Shown in pieces: positions 1 through 8,877 of a DNA stretch of 9,811 bases; position 1 is the stretch's first letter, and the number at the start of each line of letters is the position of its first letter. The position numbers and the translations under genes are program-made. A model generated the notes under the pieces. It was not told where the DNA came from, did no database searches, and saw only the letters and a list, made by a program, of their open reading frames with translations. Origin of the DNA: RGIG3701 sp964438515 (GTDB lineage: Bacteria > Planctomycetota > Planctomycetia > Pirellulales > Thermoguttaceae); assembly GCA_964438515.1 (NCBI GenBank), contig CAYTLK010000132.1, forward strand, positions 1 through 9,811, written 5' to 3'.

Positions 1-1319
1 GTTCCGGTGACGTCGTACCATCGATCCGACGAGAGGTTGAAATAGCTGTCCGCGTGTGCCGTATCGTAAAGTTCCAGCACGTAGCCGGATTCGGGGTCAG
101 CCTGATATAAACCGTACTGATTGTTGGCGGCGTAAATCACGAGGGTTCCGGTATCGGCGGTTCCGTTAATCGTTCCCAGTCCGAATCGAATGTCGTTTCC
201 ATTGTGGGTGCGCATGAAGTAAACCGTATCGACACCGTTGGAAGTCTCGAATGTGTCCATTTTTATGCGAGTTGAGAAAGTTTTGTCGCTAGGATTGGTG
301 ATGATTGAAGACGCTTTGGTCCAGGCGAAACCGTTGACGTTGTTGAGACCGTCGCGCAGGGTGATTCCGTTGCTGGTAAGCGTGCCAAACAAGCTCGCAT
401 CGTAGTTGGTTTCGAAAACCATATTGGAATTTACCAACCAATCCCCGCCGGTCAGGTTGATCGTCGATTGTGATGTTCCGTCCCAGTATCCGGCAGCCGA
501 ACAGATGAGATTATCGATTTTTGCGGCCGCTTCGTACGTAGAAGAATTGAGCGTGCGGGCGGTTCCCATTCCTTCGGAGGCACGGAGTCTTGCGACAGTC
601 GGCCCCATTTCGCCGTTGTAAACGTTGAACTCGTTAATGGTTTTGCTTCCGTAGGAATCCGTCCACCCCGATTTTCCGAGATAGTTTGTGATTCCCTTTG
701 ATTCGGAGTCGTCCGCCAGCAAGTCGGTTGCGGTGTTGCTGTCTGCTTTCATCGAGACCAGATTTCCGTTCACATAAAAGCTCAGCGTGCCTGTTTGTGA
801 CGCGGCGTCCCAGGTCTTCGAAACGGTGAGATTGTAAAGAGTTTCCGTCGAAATCTTATAAGTGCCTGTGCCGTTACTGTCCAATTGGAAGCGGGTGTGA
901 GCGTTTCCATTCGCATCGTTCCCAGTCGTCAGAAAAAGTCGTTTTGACTGGTCATTAATCCCAATGTCAAAAAAACGGGACCACTTCTGAATGTCCTGAA
1001 TAGACGCCCAAGTCTCAATCGTGACGGACGATTGTCCGGCCACAACCAGATTCTCCGGCAGCAGCGCGTACGCGCCGTTGTTGGAATCTCCGCCAGTCAG
1101 TTTCAGGGAGCCGGAAACGGTCGTGTCGTACGTTCCAGTTCCGGCAGTATGGAGGGTCGCGTCGTACGTACCCGTCACGTTATTTTTAACGGTATCGTAC
1201 GAACCTTCGCTGCTGTAGTCGTCGAACGTGTATGAGTGCGTCAGGATGACGTCTGCATATCCGGTTAAGGATATCGAACCCCATACGATGCACGAGATCA
1301 AAACCCACATTTTTCTCAT
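1..1319 (-). CDS. Secreted LamG/concanavalin A-like jelly-roll protein, 3' end beyond window
   Basis: Reading the complement from an ATG at 1317-1319, the frame stays open for 439 codons plus two bases to the window edge, so the C-terminus is missing. A good Shine-Dalgarno, AAGGGG at 1327-1332, sits 7 nt upstream and fixes the start. Residues 1-22 are a typical signal peptide: basic MRK, hydrophobic core, cut probably after GYA. Residues ~25-240 resemble a LamG-like lectin fold: VTIETW near 99, FFDIG near 116, TGTLSFYVNGNLV near 176-188, YLGKSGWTDSYG near 213 and INEFNVYNG near 228-236. A second, less clear beta-rich segment starts near 275. The product is therefore exported and probably binds carbohydrate or forms part of a surface structure; no catalytic motif is visible. 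It has its own promoter and an operator shared with the arabinose regulator gene, which suggests an arabinan-related role. The missing end could carry a sorting signal or further repeats. The fold is moderately sure, the substrate is inference. Confidence 0.8.
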   Translation of the reverse strand, partial: MRKMWVLISCIVWGSISLTGYADVILTHSYTFDDYSSEGSYDTVKNNVTGTYDATLHTAGTGTYDTTVSGSLKLTGGDSNNGAYALLPENLVVAGQSSVTIETWASIQDIQKWSRFFDIGINDQSKRLFLTTGNDANGNAHTRFQLDSNGTGTYKISTETLYNLTVSKTWDAASQTGTLSFYVNGNLVSMKADSNTATDLLADDSESKGITNYLGKSGWTDSYGSKTINEFNVYNGEMGPTVARLRASEGMGTARTLNSSTYEAAAKIDNLICSAAGYWDGTSQSTINLTGGDWLVNSNMVFETNYDASLFGTLTSNGITLRDGLNNVNGFAWTKASSIITNPSDKTFSTRIKMDTFETSNGVDTVYFMRTHNGNDIRFGLGTINGTADTGTLVIYAANNQYGLYQADPESGYVLELYDTAHADSYFNLSSDRWYDVTG

Positions 1320-1372
1320 GGTTTGGCCCCTTGTAAATGATTCTTTCGCGGTCACATTAACCACATTTTTAT

Positions 1373-1436
1373 ATTATACATCCGTTTTTTCAAAAATCCA
1401 TTGTAAATTTGCGCTTTTCTCTCTATCTATTTGCGC
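1373..1436 (-). promoter_or_regulatory. Promoter and paired operator of the LamG-protein gene (site A)
   Basis: On the minus strand the order is: half-site GCGCAAATAG (1427-1436, preceded by T), second half-site GCGCAAATTT (1405-1414) starting 22 bp later, a -35 position ATGGAT (1396-1401) starting 13 bp after that, a 17-bp spacer and a perfect -10 TATAAT (1373-1378). The -35 matches TTGACA at only two of six positions, so the promoter probably depends on an activator. Predicted transcription start is near 1366, leaving a leader of roughly 47 nt. The same spacing recurs at 8815-8877 and 9684-9747. The rest of the 189-bp intergenic region shows no convincing terminator for the upstream GH127 gene. 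Confidence 0.7.
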
Positions 1437-1508
1437 AGAATTCATAATCGTTGGTGAAAAATCAGTTGCTCTGCAATCATTTGTCCGTCTGCACGGTTGG
1501 CGTAATTC

Positions 1509-3878
1509 CTATTTTTGTACGCGGTAGGTTCGTATTCCAAACACGCCGCCCGCACAATGTTCCGGCTTCGGCTGGAACTTCACGGTGACGCTCTTTTTTC
1601 CGGCAGTGAACGCCTGCGGAAGCGGAATCGTCTTCGTGAAAAACTCCATCGGCCGATCGTTGTTCAGCGTGATTTCCGCGACACGCGTTCCGTCAACGAG
1701 AATGAAAAACGTTCGTTTCCCGCCGTCCGACCCCCAAAAGTCGCACGCCAGTTCGTTCGTGCAGTCGGAATCGACCGCGATTTCATAGGAAAACCAGCCG
1801 AGTTCGCCGAACGCGTGACGGTACTTTCGATCAAGGTGCGTGCCGGTGCTGGAATTCTCGGACGCCGCGTGATGGTCGCGCTCCGACTGCATTTCGCCGG
1901 GACTGATCGAATCAACGCAGCGGGCGGCCAATTCCTGCTTTTGACGTTCCGCTTCCGCAATCTCCGACTTGCGTTTTTCCCACTGTTCGGGGGTCCAATG
2001 GTCGAAGAAAACGGCGTTTCGACGTTCGTGCAGCGCGTAAAACGGCATAAATCGTACGTTTTCCTCCGTGAACGCCCCAGACCGACTCACAAAATGAAGC
2101 GGCTCGCCCTCGACCGGAACGATCCAGTCGGAAGGGTTGGAAGACGGCGAAACGAGCGCCGGAACCGTCGGAATGCAATCGGTCGGTCCCATGTCGGCTG
2201 TAAGGAGCGTCGGACCGTAAAACAGCGCGACTCGCTGCGGATTGTCGGGTATCGATTCCGTTCGAAGCGCCATCGGATAGCGGACCGTGACGGTTTTTTC
2301 CGTGTTGGGCGTCAGATGAATGGGGAAGGTTTCGTAACCCGTTTTCCCGGTCCAAAACGGTACGCGCACTTTGAGCTGAAACGTTGTGTCGCGTTCCGAT
2401 TTGAGCGTCAGCGTGACGTCGCCGTCTTCCGGAAAGCGCGTGGTCTGCGTGAGGGAAAGCCCCTTTTCCGGCCACTTGAGCTGCGACGGAATGAAGAGAT
2501 TCACGTAAAGCGTTTCGTCGTCGAGCGAGTGCCAGTAAATGTTTTTGTTGTACTGCGACGGATTCTCCATTCCCGTTCCGAAACAGCACGTAAACGCATC
2601 GTACGGCGGCTCGTAGCGTCGGCAGTCCCCCGGACGAAAGTGGATGAAGTAACACGTCAGACCGTTTTCAAACTGCTTTTCGGGATGCGTGTGATGGTTG
2701 AACGCCCCTAAAATATGGTTGTACAGCGCTCGTTCGTAGAAATCAAAACAGGCGGGGTCGTCCGGGTTCCAACGGTAAATATGCTCGGTCAATTTCAGCA
2801 TGTTGTACGTGTTGCACGTCTCCGTCGGAGCTTCGAAACGTCCGTCCAAATGGTCGGCGGCTCCGAAATGCTCGCGGTCGCTGTTTCCGCCCGTCACGTA
2901 GGAATGATGAAAAACGACCGTTTTCCAGAAGAATTCTGCTGCGTTCTTCAGAGTTTCATCCCCAGTGATTTCGTAGAGTTTTGCGCAGACGGCCGCTTTG
3001 GGAATCTGCGTGTTTGCGTGAATCCCGCGCAGATTATCGACGCCTTTTTCCCATGGTTCCACGATGCTTTTCTGCTGAAAACGCAGCGCAAAATCGAGGT
3101 ATTTTCTCTCTCCCGTGATGGAATACAGCTCGGCCAGCGGCATCGCAATCCCGCCGAACTCGGTACGCAGCATCCTCTGAAAAAGTTCGTCCGAAAGCGG
3201 GTTGAAAAACCGAATCATCCAGTCCGCATGACGTTCCGCAAGCGTCAGAGCCGCCGCGTTTCCACAGTACCGCCACGCGTCGAGGAGTCCTGCCAGAATT
3301 TTGTGCTGGGTGTAAAACGGCACAATCCACTCGTGACCCATTCGATCCACGTCGCCCGCCGCCGTTGCTTCGAAAAGCTCTTTTCCTTTCGGAATGGCCG
3401 ACAAATACCCCGTCCAGCGCGGCTCCTGACCGTACACGGCCTGAACCTCTGCAAGACCTGCAATCGTTTCGTCCACGTTCGTTTTCAGAACGGAATCCCC
3501 CGTCGCTGCGTACATTTTTGACGCGGCAGACAAATAATGTCCCAGCGAGTGCCCCGCCAGCGGCGTGTTTGCTTCCCAGCCGCCGTAGCAGCTCACGCCC
3601 GGTTTTGCAGGCAGACCCGCCTCCGAACGAAATTTGACGAGGAACCGATCGGGAGAAAGAGTGCGTAAATACGCACGTTCCAACTCCTGAACGTCACGAA
3701 AAACGCAGGGCGCAAGCCGAACGGACTCAAGGGGAAACGCAACTGCGGCCGGCGCAGCTGCATCTTCGTGTTTGAGCGTCATCTGACCGTCCACCCAATC
3801 GGCCGACAGCGGGGCGGCAAACATAAAACAAACGGCGGCAAACATAATACAAACGGCGGTAAAACAATTCTTTCGCAT
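1509..3878 (-). CDS. Secreted GH127 beta-L-arabinofuranosidase (DUF1680 family)
   Basis: Encodes 789 residues from the ATG at 3876-3878. A longer reading from a TTG at 3917 adds 13 residues, but starting at the ATG places a signal peptide (MRKNCFTAVC..., hydrophobic to about residue 25, cut near APLSA) at the true N-terminus. GH127 enzymes remove terminal beta-L-arabinofuranose from arabinan and glycoprotein side chains. The family's zinc-thiolate active site is present: Glu353 and Cys355 in ETCNTYN, and Cys431-Cys432 in FTCCFGTGMEN; by family knowledge one of this Cys pair is the nucleophile and the others bind zinc. Glu336 in SDREHFG is the likely acid/base. An alpha/alpha-barrel occupies roughly residues 45-450, beta-sandwich domains follow, and residues ~685-789 form an extra C-terminal beta domain. 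It lies 39 bp after the araA stop, so the two are probably cotranscribed. Secretion implies action in the periplasm or outside, upstream of uptake. GH127 assignment is strong; related families GH142 and GH146 are less likely. Confidence 0.9.
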   Translation of the reverse strand: MRKNCFTAVCIMFAAVCFMFAAPLSADWVDGQMTLKHEDAAAPAAVAFPLESVRLAPCVFRDVQELERAYLRTLSPDRFLVKFRSEAGLPAKPGVSCYGGWEANTPLAGHSLGHYLSAASKMYAATGDSVLKTNVDETIAGLAEVQAVYGQEPRWTGYLSAIPKGKELFEATAAGDVDRMGHEWIVPFYTQHKILAGLLDAWRYCGNAAALTLAERHADWMIRFFNPLSDELFQRMLRTEFGGIAMPLAELYSITGERKYLDFALRFQQKSIVEPWEKGVDNLRGIHANTQIPKAAVCAKLYEITGDETLKNAAEFFWKTVVFHHSYVTGGNSDREHFGAADHLDGRFEAPTETCNTYNMLKLTEHIYRWNPDDPACFDFYERALYNHILGAFNHHTHPEKQFENGLTCYFIHFRPGDCRRYEPPYDAFTCCFGTGMENPSQYNKNIYWHSLDDETLYVNLFIPSQLKWPEKGLSLTQTTRFPEDGDVTLTLKSERDTTFQLKVRVPFWTGKTGYETFPIHLTPNTEKTVTVRYPMALRTESIPDNPQRVALFYGPTLLTADMGPTDCIPTVPALVSPSSNPSDWIVPVEGEPLHFVSRSGAFTEENVRFMPFYALHERRNAVFFDHWTPEQWEKRKSEIAEAERQKQELAARCVDSISPGEMQSERDHHAASENSSTGTHLDRKYRHAFGELGWFSYEIAVDSDCTNELACDFWGSDGGKRTFFILVDGTRVAEITLNNDRPMEFFTKTIPLPQAFTAGKKSVTVKFQPKPEHCAGGVFGIRTYRVQK

Positions 3879-3917
3879 GGCGGGTTCTTTCTGGACGGGG
3901 AAAAAAGGAAAAAACAA

Positions 3918-5417
3918 TTACAGACCCTGACGAAGCAGGTAGTACGCGTCGTTGAATTTCAGCAGCTGACGGAACATAAGCGGGTCGGTGTGTTCGTCGA
4001 TCAACACAAGTTCAATGTCGGCGATTTCGGCAAAATCGACCATCTGTTCCACCGTCAAATCGAACGAGAACGCCGTATGATGCGTTCCGCCCGCCTGAAT
4101 CCACGACCCGGCCCCCACTTCGAGATTCGGCTCCGGCTTCCAAAACGCACGCGCAACAGGGAGTTTCGGAAGGTCGGCTTCGAGCGGCAGACACTGAACC
4201 TTATTGACGATCATTCGGAAACGATTTCCCATATCGACGATCGTCGCCGCAACGCCGGCCCCTTCATGTGCCGTAAAAACGAGACGCGCCGGGTCCGCTT
4301 TACCGCCGATTCCGAGGGGATGAACCTCCAGACGCGGCTGGGCGTTCGCGATCGTCGGACAGACTTCAAGCATGTGCGCCTGCAGAATCGCACCGTCTCC
4401 TTTGAAATGAAGGACGTAATCCTCCAAAAATGACGTTCCGCCCGTCTTTCCGAACGCCAGAACTTTGAAAAGACGCACGAGAGCGGCGGTTTTCCAGTCT
4501 CCTTCGGCCCCGAAACCGTACCCGTCGGCCATAAGCCGCTGCGCCGCCAGACCGGGAAGCTGATTCAGTCCGAAAAGATCGTCGAAATTCGTCGTAAACG
4601 CTTTCGCACCCTTGAGTTCCAGCATTTTTCGAATCGCCCATTCTTCGCGCGCCGCCTCCCAAACCTGGGAACGGTCTTTTCCCCCTTCGGCTGCGTTGGG
4701 AGCCAGAACGTACTGCGTTTCGTACGCATCGACGAGCGCCTGAATTTCCGCGTCCGTCGCCGTATTCATCAGTTCCGCCAGCTCGCCGACCGGAACGTAA
4801 TCGACGTGGTAGCCGAGTCGGCTTTCCGCTTCCACTTTGTCGCCGTCGGTTACTGCAACGTTATTCATATTGTCGCCGAATCGCAGAATTTTGAGGGACT
4901 GCTGGTCGGCCCAACCCGCGCAAACACGCATCCAGCTGCCGATTTTCCCAAGTGTTTCCGCATCTTCCCAGTATCCGACGACGATTTTCCGATTCTTTCG
5001 CAGACGGGAAACGATGTATCCGAACTCTCGGTCGCCGTGCGCGCTCTGATTGAGGTTCATGTAATCCATATCCATCTCGGCCCACGGAATTTCGCGCTGG
5101 AACTGGGTGTGCAGATGAAGAAGCGGCTTTCGGAAGGCGCGCAGACCGTGAATCCACATTTTTGCGGGTGAAAACGTGTGCATCCACGTGACGACGCCGA
5201 CGCATTCGGGCGCGGATTCCGCACGCTGGAAGAGGGATGCAACTTCCTCGGACGAGTTGACGGTCCCCTGATACACGACGCGGATGGGGAGTCCGGAACG
5301 ATTCATTCCGTTGACGATTGCTTGTGAGTGCGCGTCCACCTGACGGACCGTTTCGCCGCCGTAAAGGAGTTGTGCACCTGTGACGAACCAGATTTCGGAG
5401 TTTTCGTAAATATTCAT
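3918..5417 (-). CDS. araA: L-arabinose isomerase
   Basis: A 499-residue cytoplasmic enzyme, the usual length for AraA, that interconverts L-arabinose and L-ribulose with a divalent metal such as Mn2+. The N-terminus (EIWFVTGAQLLYGGETVRQV) aligns with the family start, which supports the ATG at 5415-5417. The metal and catalytic residues of the family are all present: Glu305 (GAEGDWKTAA), Glu332 (FLEDY), His348 (AHMLEVCP) and His447 (GTHHTAFSFDL), matching E. coli Glu306, Glu333, His350 and His450. Other signatures are TWMHTFSPAKMWI near 77-89 and LGIGGKADPARLVF near 368-381. The sequence just upstream of the ATG is A-rich (AGAAAAAAT) with no strong Shine-Dalgarno, unlike the neighbouring genes. 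The secreted arabinofuranosidase follows 39 bp downstream, matching extracellular release with cytoplasmic catabolism. No copy of the shared operator was found in front of this gene, so it may be read from the symporter transcript. Confidence 0.97.
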   Translation of the reverse strand: MNIYENSEIWFVTGAQLLYGGETVRQVDAHSQAIVNGMNRSGLPIRVVYQGTVNSSEEVASLFQRAESAPECVGVVTWMHTFSPAKMWIHGLRAFRKPLLHLHTQFQREIPWAEMDMDYMNLNQSAHGDREFGYIVSRLRKNRKIVVGYWEDAETLGKIGSWMRVCAGWADQQSLKILRFGDNMNNVAVTDGDKVEAESRLGYHVDYVPVGELAELMNTATDAEIQALVDAYETQYVLAPNAAEGGKDRSQVWEAAREEWAIRKMLELKGAKAFTTNFDDLFGLNQLPGLAAQRLMADGYGFGAEGDWKTAALVRLFKVLAFGKTGGTSFLEDYVLHFKGDGAILQAHMLEVCPTIANAQPRLEVHPLGIGGKADPARLVFTAHEGAGVAATIVDMGNRFRMIVNKVQCLPLEADLPKLPVARAFWKPEPNLEVGAGSWIQAGGTHHTAFSFDLTVEQMVDFAEIADIELVLIDEHTDPLMFRQLLKFNDAYYLLRQGL

Positions 5418-5434
5418 ATTTTTTCTATAATTCA

Positions 5435-5495
5435 GGAACTGAAGGGTTCCAGGGTTAAGGTTATGAAAAGTTTCCGAGGGCTGTTACACCCCCGG
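5435..5495 (-). other. araA leader with two small inverted repeats
   Basis: In the region before araA two short stems can be drawn on the transcript. The upstream one pairs CCGGGGG with CCCTCGG (5489-5495 with 5474-5480, one G-U pair, 8-nt loop) and is followed by AAACTTTTC, a weak U-run. The downstream one pairs GGAAC with GTTCC (5446-5450 with 5435-5439, 6-nt loop) and ends about 18 nt before the araA ATG. The first could be a leaky terminator or a processing site between symporter and araA; neither matches a riboswitch I know. The GCGCAAA operator is absent here. Confidence 0.35.
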
Positions 5496-5544
5496 TTTGT
5501 GAAGGTTTAAGACGATTTGAGACTGCTTCAGACTGATTTCTGTC

Positions 5545-5599
5545 CGTTTTATCCGACGAAATAGCAGTAAGCCGAAATAATCATGAGCAGCAGGACGCA
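5545..5599. repeat. 55-bp left copy of gap-flanking duplication
   Basis: These 55 bases are identical to 5700-5754 (offset 155). They contain the last codons and stop of the symporter gene on the minus strand, with the stop at 5549-5551. The copy abuts the run of N and is most simply the end of one contig overlapping the start of the next, not a biological repeat. If merged, only 131 bp (5418-5548) separate the araA start from the symporter stop. Confidence 0.9.
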
Positions 5600-5699
5600 N
5601 NNNNNNNNNNNNNNNNNNNNNNNNNNNNNNNNNNNNNNNNNNNNNNNNNNNNNNNNNNNNNNNNNNNNNNNNNNNNNNNNNNNNNNNNNNNNNNNNNNN
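5600..5699. other. Assembly gap of exactly 100 N
   Basis: A run of exactly 100 N, the conventional placeholder length for a scaffold gap of unknown size. It is bounded on both sides by the same 55-bp sequence, so the real gap is probably zero with the contigs overlapping. The symporter reading frame to the right of it is complete to its stop. Confidence 0.97.
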
Positions 5700-5703
5700 C
5701 GTT

Positions 5704-7557
<1,854 letters not shown>

Positions 7558-7576
7558 TTGATACCTCTCAATCTAT

Positions 7577-8782
7577 TTATTTTGATTTCGTTTGATTTCT
7601 GTACTCGCTGATGGTCATCCCCATTTTCTTCAGGAAAAATCGGCACAAATATCCATCGGTTCCAAACTCGCACGCGTCGGCGATTTCTTTCACTTTCATG
7701 TCTGTCTTTTCGAGAAGCTGCTTCACACGTTCGAGCCGCGCGTTGCAGATTTCCGTTAGAATCGTGTGTCCCAAAACCTCCTGAAAACGGACTTCGAGCA
7801 CACGTCGGGAAACGTTGACGTGCTGCGCCACCTCACGAACGCTTAACGCAATCACGGAGTTCAGCTTGATGAACCGAACCGCATCCAGAACGAGCGGGTC
7901 CTGAATTGTAGCTCGTTCAGTTGATTCCCGGCTCGCGACGCGTACGGGGTCGATGAGAAACGTTTGTTTTTCCGTAATTTTGCCGCGCATAAGTCCGTCA
8001 AGAATCATGGCCGCGTGATAGCCGCCCATCTCGGAATCGAGTACCACGCTCGACATTCTCGGCGAGCACATTCGGCAAAGAAGCGTGTCGTTATCGACTC
8101 CGAGCACCGCCACGTCGTCCGGGACGCGCACACCGTATTCCTGACACGCCGCCATCACCTGACGTCCGCGAACGTCCATGGCCGCAAAAAGCGCCGTGGG
8201 TTTCGGAAGCTGCTGGAGCCACTTTCCCATCGCGTGAATCTCGTTGCTCCAACGCACCGACTTTTCCGACGGTTTATAACACTCGCAGGGAAATCCGGCC
8301 CGTTTCAGCTGCTCGACGAAACCTCGTTCTCGATTCCGAGACCAAAGCACGTCGTTGACCTCGCCGACAAACGCGTAATGTTCGTATTCCTGTTCCAGCA
8401 GATACTCGGCGGCCATTCGTCCCGCCTCGCGGCTGTTGACGCACACCTCGCACGTGTTGCGGAACGGTCCATGGGGACTTTTCTGCTCTTCATAAAGATC
8501 AAGCGCCACAAGCGGAAGTTTGCTTTCCAGAACGGCTTGCGCCACTTCCGGAGTCTCGATGCGCGCGATGATTCCTGTCGCATTCCACGTGCGGACCTCC
8601 TCAAGCTGCTGCGCCAAGTCGCCCGGAAACAGATGAAACGCCCATGGACCGTACAGACGCGCGTAACGCTCGACCCCCGAGAGGATGGAACGACCCACCT
8701 CGCGGGATGTTTCAATCAGGAGTGCGACACGAGGAAGCTCCCGACGGGTTTTCGAATTCTGTTTTTTTTCAATATTTGACAT
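7577..8782 (-). CDS. XylR-like regulator: LacI-type sugar-sensing domain plus AraC-type DNA-binding domain
   Basis: Encodes 401 residues from the ATG at 8780-8782. An upstream TTG reading (8842) adds 20 residues but uses the -35 box TTGACA as its first codons, and AAAAGGAA at 8788-8795 is well placed for the ATG. Residues ~17-280 form a periplasmic-binding-protein-like sensor (PRVALLIETSREVGRSILSGV, later EYLLEQEYEHYAFVG, DDVAVLGVDND), without the LacI helix-turn-helix. Residues ~295-396 are an AraC-type domain with two helix-turn-helix units (SVREVAQHVNVSRRVLEVRF and KVKEIADACEFGTDGYLCRFF). This order is that of E. coli XylR (392 aa). In this locus the ligand is more likely L-arabinose than D-xylose, by inference. 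It probably activates transcription from paired direct-repeat sites, one of them in its own promoter. The symporter follows after 19 bp, so both are cotranscribed. Confidence 0.93.
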   Translation of the reverse strand: MSNIEKKQNSKTRRELPRVALLIETSREVGRSILSGVERYARLYGPWAFHLFPGDLAQQLEEVRTWNATGIIARIETPEVAQAVLESKLPLVALDLYEEQKSPHGPFRNTCEVCVNSREAGRMAAEYLLEQEYEHYAFVGEVNDVLWSRNRERGFVEQLKRAGFPCECYKPSEKSVRWSNEIHAMGKWLQQLPKPTALFAAMDVRGRQVMAACQEYGVRVPDDVAVLGVDNDTLLCRMCSPRMSSVVLDSEMGGYHAAMILDGLMRGKITEKQTFLIDPVRVASRESTERATIQDPLVLDAVRFIKLNSVIALSVREVAQHVNVSRRVLEVRFQEVLGHTILTEICNARLERVKQLLEKTDMKVKEIADACEFGTDGYLCRFFLKKMGMTISEYRNQTKSK

Positions 8783-8787
8783 ATATG

Positions 8788-8795
8788 TTCCTTTT
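8788..8795 (-). promoter_or_regulatory. Ribosome binding site fixing the regulator start
   Basis: Minus-strand AAAAGGAA lies just upstream of the ATG at 8780-8782. It favours the 401-residue form over the longer TTG reading, whose first codons would overlap the promoter elements. Confidence 0.75.
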
Positions 8796-8813
8796 GCGAA
8801 CGACTCTAATTGT

Positions 8814-8851
8814 AATTTTACATTAAAGTTTTGATTTGTCAATGTAAAATT
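8814..8851. repeat. 11-bp perfect inverted repeat framing the regulator promoter
   Basis: AATTTTACATT and its exact complement AATGTAAAATT occupy 8814-8824 and 8841-8851, separated by 16 bp. The left arm covers the -10 box; the right arm overlaps the outer bases of the -35 box and the inner edge of the second half-site. It could bind a dimeric repressor, or form a hairpin in read-through RNA from araD. No U-run follows on the transcript, so it is not a standard terminator. Confidence 0.6.
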
Positions 8852-8877
8852 GCGATAATTTAATTATCTATTTGCGC
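8815..8877 (-). promoter_or_regulatory. Promoter and paired operator of the regulator gene (site C)
   Basis: Minus strand: half-site GCGCAAATAG (8868-8877, preceded by T), second half-site TCGCAAT (8849-8855) starting 22 bp later, -35 TTGACA (8837-8842) starting 13 bp after that, 16-bp spacer, -10 TAAAAT (8815-8820). The first half-site doubles as the last two codons and the TAG stop of araD. The geometry matches sites A and B, so the regulator probably controls its own synthesis and that of the symporter. Predicted start of transcription is near 8808, about 25 nt before the ATG. Confidence 0.75.

Noticed and set aside
1440..1508. Rho-independent terminator after GH127
   Set aside because: Only a 4-bp stem (TTGC/GCAA) before a short T-run was found; too weak to call.
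1515..2711. Long plus-strand open frame (398 codons) opposite GH127
   Set aside because: Its translation is Arg-rich and low in recognisable motifs, as expected of an antisense shadow; the minus strand holds a complete GH127 with active-site residues.
3879..3917. TTG start that would extend GH127 by 13 residues
   Set aside because: It would bury the signal peptide; the ATG at 3876-3878 gives a normal exported N-terminus.
4915..4926. GCGCAAACAC inside araA as another operator
   Set aside because: No second half-site 22 bp away and no promoter; explained by coding sequence.
8783..8842. TTG start that would extend the regulator by 20 residues
   Set aside because: The first codons are the -35 box itself, and the Shine-Dalgarno at 8788-8795 serves the ATG at 8780-8782.
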